A DNA stretch of 64,000 nt from Leptodactylus fallax (taxonomy: Eukaryota; Chordata; Amphibia; Anura; Leptodactylidae): contig CAMRHE010000067.1 of assembly GCA_947044405.1 (NCBI GenBank), positions 5,027,501-5,091,500 of the forward strand. Reading direction: 5' to 3'. Each line of letters starts with the position of its first letter. Position 1 is the stretch's first letter. Below the pieces are notes generated by a model. It did no database searches and was not told the origin of the DNA. It saw nothing but the letters and a program-made list of their open reading frames with translations. Below are positions 59,050-64,000 of the stretch, piece by piece. The position numbers and the translations under genes were made by a program.

Positions 59050-59330
59050 TCATATTCTAAATGCCTGAGGAAAGGTTCTCGCAGCCCGGAACGTTGCTCT
59101 CGGCTCTTAAAACATCTACACTACGTTTTCACAACCTTGTATGATATGATATATTTTGGTGGATACCACCTGTTCTAACATGGAATATGTGTTCTGCAAA
59201 TAAAACTTACAAGCAAGCTCAACTACCTGGAGTGCTGTCCATCCTTTGATACAAGTTTATATTAAAATTGGTGGGTTCCGGTCAGCCACCAGTGGAATAA
59301 GTGCACCCATCTACAACCTAAGGAGAGTGC
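59050..59330 (+). repeat. Retroelement-like 3' region
   Basis: CCTGAGGAAAGGTTCTCGCA, GCCCGGAACGTTGCTCTCGG, then AATAAAACTTACAAGCAAGC, ACCTGGAGTGCTGTCCATCC and AATTGGTGGGTTCCGGTCAG. The order resembles Penelope-like 3' ends in frogs (gaggaagg ... gaacgt ... ataaa ... gagtgctg). Tentative. Confidence 0.45.
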
Positions 59331-59982
59331 TGCTCACATCAATATTGTATGTTCCACACCAGATATATTAACATGAAGGAACCAGGTATTTTAGCTATGT
59401 ATTATACATTTGCTATGACATTTTGATTGTGAGGTTACTTTAACTTCTTCTCCCTGTGATCAAACCTTCTGGCAACACTGTACAAGGATTGGGCAAAGAA
59501 AGTCTAAGACCTGAGAAAAGTTCCCAGACTTGTCTCAAATGATGACCTTTTAGAGCATTTTACTATTGTTTCCAGTTGCCTGTGCATACTCCTGGCACCC
59601 CCACCAATCAGCCGATTGAACCAGTCACATGGTTATTCTGCAGCACAGGATAGGTTGTCAATATTTCAGAGGTGTCTATCACCAGACCCATCTCTATAAA
59701 AATCAGCAGCACAGTTAGATAGGTTAGGGTCATCTGAAGCCGACATTCTTTTCCCCTTCCAAATCGGTTCCCAAGATATCGACATTTTTGCAGAAATGCA
59801 AATGAGTTCTTTGGAACAACAAGGGCGTCATTGTTGCTGTCATAGCTTCATAAAGCTAGACTTTCTACCTCCCGATCCACACTCTATGATGTGGCTTCTT
59901 TCCGCACTGTGGCCATGTGATCCACCGGGAGCCAGTAGTTTTAGTTGTTGGGTTCTGAATTGTTTCCTAGGAGGTTGCATTG
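59331..59982. other. Intergenic, nothing recognised
   Basis: ACAGGATAGGTTGTCAATAT at 59,646 weakly resembles the inner hairpin of the TTAA|AGGGGTTTTCC family. Nothing else. Confidence 0.45.
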
Positions 59983-60049
59983 TACAGTGTCCATATTAAG
60001 ACATCCTCAGATATCAGAGTCAAACATCAGATTAATAGCAGTTTACAAC

Positions 60050-60428
60050 AGTGATACCTGACTTTGATACCTTACTCTGATACCTGACTTTGATACCTGA
60101 CTTTGATTCTGACACCTGACTTTGATACCTGACTTTGACTCTGACACCTGACTTTGATTCTGACACCTGACTTTGATACCTGACTTTGACTCTGACACCT
60201 GACTTTGACACCTGACTTTGATTCTGACACCTGACTTTGATTCTGACACCTGACTTTGATTCTGACACCTGACTTTGATACCGACACCTGACTTTGATTC
60301 TGACACCTGACTTTGATACTGATACCTGACTTTGATTCTGACACCTGACTTTGATACCGACACCTGACTTTGATTCCGACACCTGACTTTGATTCTGACA
60401 CCTGACTTTGAGTCTGACACCTGACTCT
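60050..60428. repeat. Minisatellite in left arm, 19-bp unit CTGACTTTGATTCTGACAC
   Basis: Units of 19 bp mixed with a 13-bp variant CTGACTTTGATAC. The minus strand is open in three frames because no unit contains a stop there; the encoded SESKSGV/KVRCQNQSQV-like repeats are artefacts. Confidence 0.97.
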
Positions 60429-60957
60429 ATGCAGTTTCTGGGCTGGTTGTAAAACTTAGATGACTTCTGACTTTCATATCTGATTGAGTTACAACTCAGC
60501 AGTCAGCTATGAAGCACATACAATGTTACACTGTGATTGGCCAGGATGACTGACCTCTGAGTGACATCACTGCTCACACTCAGGAGTAGAAGATACTTGT
60601 ATAAGGCTGCAGGCTGAGAGCTCCATGAGTCTGATAAAAAGTTGTCTGACACAAAGTTGTCTGATACCTGACTCAGTCAGAGATCAGACTCACACATCAT
60701 CTGAGTTTTTCATATACATACAAGCCAGCCAGCACATACAATGGTGGAGATTTATCAAGTAAAATGCTACATAATTCTGGTATCATTTTCACCAAACAAC
60801 CTCTCTAACATGTTGTGCGCCACATTCATCAAGTGTTTTAAATACTTTTATTACTTGTACAAAAAGGGGCGTGGACTCATAGTAAAGGGGCGTGACCTAC
60901 AACACTGTGCTGCAAAAATACATCCGAATAACCTCTCTAACATTTATCAAGTGTTTT

Positions 60958-61215
60958 AGGCTGAGGCCCCACGTACCAGGCTGCAGCAAAAAAGCGCTGT
61001 GGGAAAAACCTTGGCAGAAATGCATCACAGTTTTTCCCTCAGAGATTTTTGCAGAAAGTCTGGCGAGGTTTCCTCTGCGGACTCTCTGCTTCCATTATTC
61101 CTATAGTGAATCCGCCAGCATTTCCGTAAATATAATTGACTTGCTATGATCTCCAAAACCGCAACTGTTTTGGAAATTGCAGCATTTCCACTGCATGTAT
61201 TTTTCTGCAATGCGT
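60958..61215. mobile_element. AAGGCTAAGGCCCC-type element in left arm
   Basis: Starts AGGCTGAGGCCCCACGTACC; blocks GTGGGAAAAACCTTGG, GCAGAAAGTC, GCTTCCATTATTCC and GGTTTTGGAAATTGCAGC as in 30,653. It is mirrored at 61,300-61,558 in the right arm. Confidence 0.8.
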
Positions 61216-61299
61216 GGATTGTAGGGGTTAAACTGGTACTGGTAATTTGAACCGCACACCATGGCTGCAATTGGTTTGTTTTACAACCCCTACAATCCA

Positions 61300-61558
61300 C
61301 ACATTGCAGAAAAATACACGCAGTGAAAATGCTGCAATTTCCAAAACAGTTGCTGTTTTGGAAATTGCAGCATGTTAATTTTATTTACGGAAATGCCGGT
61401 GGTTTCACTATAGGAATAATAGAAGCAGAAAGTCCGCAGAGGAAACCTCGCCAGACTTTCTGAGAAAATCTCTGAGGGAAAAACTGTGATACATTTCTGC
61501 CAAGGTTTTTCCCACAGCGCTTTTTTGCTGCAGCCTGGTACGTGGGGCCTCAGCCTAA
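61300..61558. mobile_element. AAGGCTAAGGCCCC-type element in right arm
   Basis: Inverse of the copy at 60,958. Ends GGTACGTGGGGCCTCAGCCT. Confidence 0.8.
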
Positions 61559-62361
61559 AACACTTGATAAATGTTAGAGAGGTTATTCGGATGTATTTTT
61601 GCAGCACAGTGTTGTAGGTCACGCCCTTTACTATGAGTCCACACCCCTTTTTGTACAAGTAATAAATGTATTTAAAACACTTTATGAGTGTGTCACACAA
61701 CATGTTAGAGAGGTTGTTTGGTGAAAATGATACCAGAATTATGGAGCATTTTACTTGATAAATCTCCACCATTGTATGTGCTGGCTGGCTTGTATGTATA
61801 TGAAAAACTCAGATGATGTGTGAATCTGATCTCTGACTGAGTCAGGTGTCAGACAACTTTGTGTCAGACAACTTTTTATCAGACTCATGGAGCTCTCAGC
61901 CTGCAGCCTTATACAAGTATCTTCTACTCCTGAGTGTGAGCAGTGATGTCACTCAGAGGTCAGTCATCCTGGCCAATCACAGTGTAACACTGTACCCTGT
62001 TTCCCCGAAAATAAGACAGCGTCTTATATTAATTTTTGCTCCCAAAGATGTGCTGTGTCTTATTTTCAGGGGATGTCTTATTTTTTTTCAATGAAGAAGA
62101 ATTCACATTTATTGCTGAACAAAAAAATGAACATTTATTATATACGGTACTGTACAGTAGTTGTCATCACAAACCAGCATAACCAGACAAACTGTGAATC
62201 CTATCAAGAATTTCTTACTACCGTACCATTATTTCCATGTACAACAATTAACAGTATGGTACATTTACCAATATTTACGGTATGCATAGAAAGTAAAATT
62301 TATTCAATGACAGTTATGTCATCATCTTCTAGGACATCATAACAATCCAAACCATTAATTT

Positions 62362-62545
62362 CCCTGCACACAGTATCATCCCCCATAGTGGCCCCTGCAC
62401 ACAGTATCATGTCCCATAGTGGCCCCTGCACACAGTATCACCTCCCATAGTGGCCCCTGCACACAGTATCATGTCCCATAGGGGCCCCTGCACACAGTAT
62501 CATGTCCCATAGTGGCCCCTGCACACAGTATTATACCGGTATGTC
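62362..62545. repeat. Minisatellite, 31-bp unit CCCCTGCACACAGTATCATG
   Basis: Six units; CCCTGCAC occurs at 62,362, 62,393 and 62,424, giving the 31-bp period, followed by TCCCATAGTGG. Confidence 0.96.
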
Positions 62546-62571
62546 CCATTGTGGACCACCCATGCACAATT

Positions 62572-62609
62572 ATTATACTCTGGGGTCTTTTCAGACCCCA
62601 GAGTATAAT
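62572..62609. repeat. Perfect hairpin, 17-bp arms, 4-bp loop
   Basis: ATTATACTCTGGGGTCT, loop TTTC, then AGACCCCAGAGTATAAT with no mismatch. No T run follows, so it does not look like a simple terminator. Confidence 0.95.
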
Positions 62610-63228
62610 GATCGGAGACCCAGGGTAGGATAGAAACATAAAAAAACAACGTTGCTTACCTGTTCCTCGATCTGGTCCACTCTCTGCTGCTTCGGCCTTC
62701 TTCAATGCTGGACCAGTCCGGCGTCACGTGATGCGGGCCAGCGTCGCGACGCAAAGTGACGTCCCCAGCAGAACTGTTACAGCAGAATCGCGCAGCAAGG
62801 ACAGGCTCTGCTTCCCGACACCAGGAGAACGCTCACCACTGCACACTCATGTGGTACAACGCAGCAGGGACATCGTACTGTACAGGATAACGGCAGCGGG
62901 ACAAAGGGGGGACAACAAGGAAAGCAACAGGCTCAGGATGCTGAATGGTGAAGGTAGGGGACGACAGCAGTGTTACGGTATACCATATACCGTACCGGTA
63001 TGTTCTGTTCGGGAATACTGCGAAACGAAATGTCTCCTACGGTACGTCTTACTTTCGGGGGATGCCTTATATTGGGCAATTCTACAAAACTTCTCCTATG
63101 TCTTACTTTCGGGGGTGTCTTATTTTCGGGGAAACACGGTATGTGCTTCATAGCTGACTGCTGAGTTGTGACTCAATCAGATATGAAAGTCAGAAGTCAT
63201 CTACGTTTTACAACCAGCCCAGAAACTG

Positions 63229-63680
63229 CATAGAGTCAGGTGTCAGACTCAAAGTCAGGTGTCAGAATCAAAGTCAGGTGTCGGAATCAAAGCCAGGTGT
63301 CGGAATCAAAGTCAGGTGTTGGTATCAAAGTCAGGTGTCAGTATCAAAGTCAGGTGTCAGAATCAAAGTCAGGTGTCGGTATCAAAGTCAGGTGTCAGAA
63401 TCAAAGTCAGGTGTCAGAATCAAAGTCAGGTGTCGGAATCAAAGTCAGGTGTCGGAATCAAAATCAGGTGTCAGAATCAAAGTCAGGTGTCAGAATCAAA
63501 GTCAGGTATCAAAGTCAGGTGTCAGAGTCAAAGTCAGGTATCAAAGTCAGGTGTCAGAATCAAAGTCAGGTATCAAAGTCAGGTGTCAGAGTCAAAGTCA
63601 GGTATCAAAGTCAGGTGTCAGAATCAAAGTCAGGTATCAAAGTCAGGTATCAGAGTAAGGTATCAAAGTCAGGTATCACT
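63229..63680. repeat. Minisatellite in right arm, 19-bp unit GTGTCAGAATCAAAGTCAG
   Basis: Inverse counterpart of 60,050-60,428, about 70 bp longer. Shorter 13-bp units (GTATCAAAGTCAG) cluster on the outer side, as in the other arm. Confidence 0.97.
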
Positions 63681-63747
63681 GTTGTAAACTGCTATTAATC
63701 TGATGTTTGACTCTGATATCTGAGGATGTCCTAATATGGACACTATA

Positions 63748-64000
63748 GCATTGGCCCTGGTTACAGAAAAAAGAGTAATCTTAAAACATCCCCCAAAGGT
63801 ATATTATGACATTTTGCGGGATATAATGTGTAATAACATATAAATAAAGACTTTTGTATCACCAAAAAAAAGTGCAAAAATAATTTAAATAACAAAACAA
63901 AAGAAGTTATAGCCTTGAAAACACCATGTGCCAAAAAACCCAAAAATGTATCCGGTCATAAACCAGAAACAATGGCCCAGTCACAAAGTGGTAAAGTGAA
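63748..64000. other. Intergenic, nothing recognised
   Basis: No supported feature to the end of the window. Confidence 0.5.

Larger units (their letters stand above)
61995..63139. mobile_element. Nested TA-flanked element (CCNTGTTTCCCCGAAAATAAG ends)
   Basis: 1,145 bp flanked by TA at 61,993-61,994 and 63,140-63,141. Ends: CCCTGTTTCCCCGAAAATAA on the left and CCGTGTTTCCCCGAAAATAA inward from the right. The other arm of the host palindrome (60,517-60,540) shows the uninterrupted site with a single TA. Subterminal copies of GTCTTA(C/T)TTTC(A/G)GGGG recur near both ends. The interior has a 31-bp minisatellite, a perfect 17-bp hairpin and a CpG-rich patch, but no recognisable transposase. TA duplication points to a Tc1/mariner-like enzyme acting in trans. 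Confidence 0.9.
59985..63745. mobile_element. Giant TA-flanked foldback element
   Basis: The left arm 59,985-61,229 and right arm 61,285-63,745 are inverse copies around a 55-bp loop. Ends read inward CAGTGTCCATATTAAGACAT (left) and TAGTGTCCATATTAGGACAT (right); TA lies outside each (59,983-59,984 and 63,746-63,747). Each arm holds, from outside in: a 19-bp minisatellite, a stretch with GTTGTCTGACACAAAGTTG, GTGGAGATTTATCAAGTAAA, and a copy of the AAGGCTAAGGCCCC-type element next to the loop. The right arm is interrupted by the element at 61,995-63,139. Removing it and its TA leaves 1,314 bp, against 1,245 bp on the left; the 69-bp difference equals the difference between minisatellite lengths. 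No gene inside. Confidence 0.9.

Noticed and set aside
60032..60420. Open frames with SKSGVRIKVRCQNQSQV-like repeats (also 63,240-63,698)
   Set aside because: Same artefact in the palindrome minisatellites; the frames appear symmetrically in both arms.
62728..63153. 141-residue open frame in the nested element
   Set aside because: Explained by high GC with few stops; no transposase or other motif, and it runs into the terminal repeat.

Overview
The window is a stretch of vertebrate nuclear DNA, most likely from a frog or toad. It has no N runs, is AT-rich overall, and shows no convincing host gene, tRNA, rRNA or CRISPR array. The organism call rests on the repeats: Tc1-like transposons of the type shared by amphibians and teleosts, many copies of short hairpin elements with ends such as AAGGCTAAGGCCCC, and TTAA-flanked elements beginning AGGGGTTGTCC or AGGGGTTTTCC. 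I recognise these short families as frog-like from general knowledge, not from a search.

Layout. Positions 1-2,800 are dominated by TATC microsatellites, several starting right at the end of retroelement-like fragments. Positions 2,800-9,000 are mostly unique, AT-rich DNA. From 9,000 to 32,500 short palindromic elements alternate with unique DNA; a DD35E Tc1-like element with a one-base frameshift lies at 17,377-18,944, a CR1-like LINE 3' region at about 20,600-21,208, and a 740-bp minisatellite with a 19-bp unit at 31,750-32,491. From 33,000 to 46,700 there are a dead DD38E Tc1-like element (33,078-34,700), an L2/Rex1-like reverse transcriptase fragment (about 36,916-37,345), a DD35E Tc1-like element with an open 338-residue transposase (39,315-40,881), half of a further Tc1-like element (43,767-44,474), two copies of a repeat with RFX-like and CCAAT motifs, and a 35-bp minisatellite. 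From 46,800 to 53,500 there are more hairpin elements and unique DNA. Two DD34E Tc1-like elements lie 250 bp apart at 54,232-55,743 and 55,994-57,630; one has a deletion and the other a single nonsense codon.

The most striking structure is at 59,985-63,745: a TA-flanked palindrome with arms of about 1.25-1.3 kb around a 55-bp loop. Each arm carries a 19-bp minisatellite. A second TA-flanked element (61,995-63,139) has inserted into one arm, and the other arm preserves its empty site. The arm lengths agree once the nested element and the difference in minisatellite length are subtracted.

How the parts work together: only one transposase (39,492-40,508) reads as potentially functional. It could act on its own ends and on those of its sister copy. 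All other elements are defective or non-coding and would depend on enzymes made elsewhere. Between repeats, a few islands of balanced composition (for example 41,540-42,290 and 44,610-45,000) look like candidates for conserved non-coding sequence, which would fit a gene desert. That is inference.
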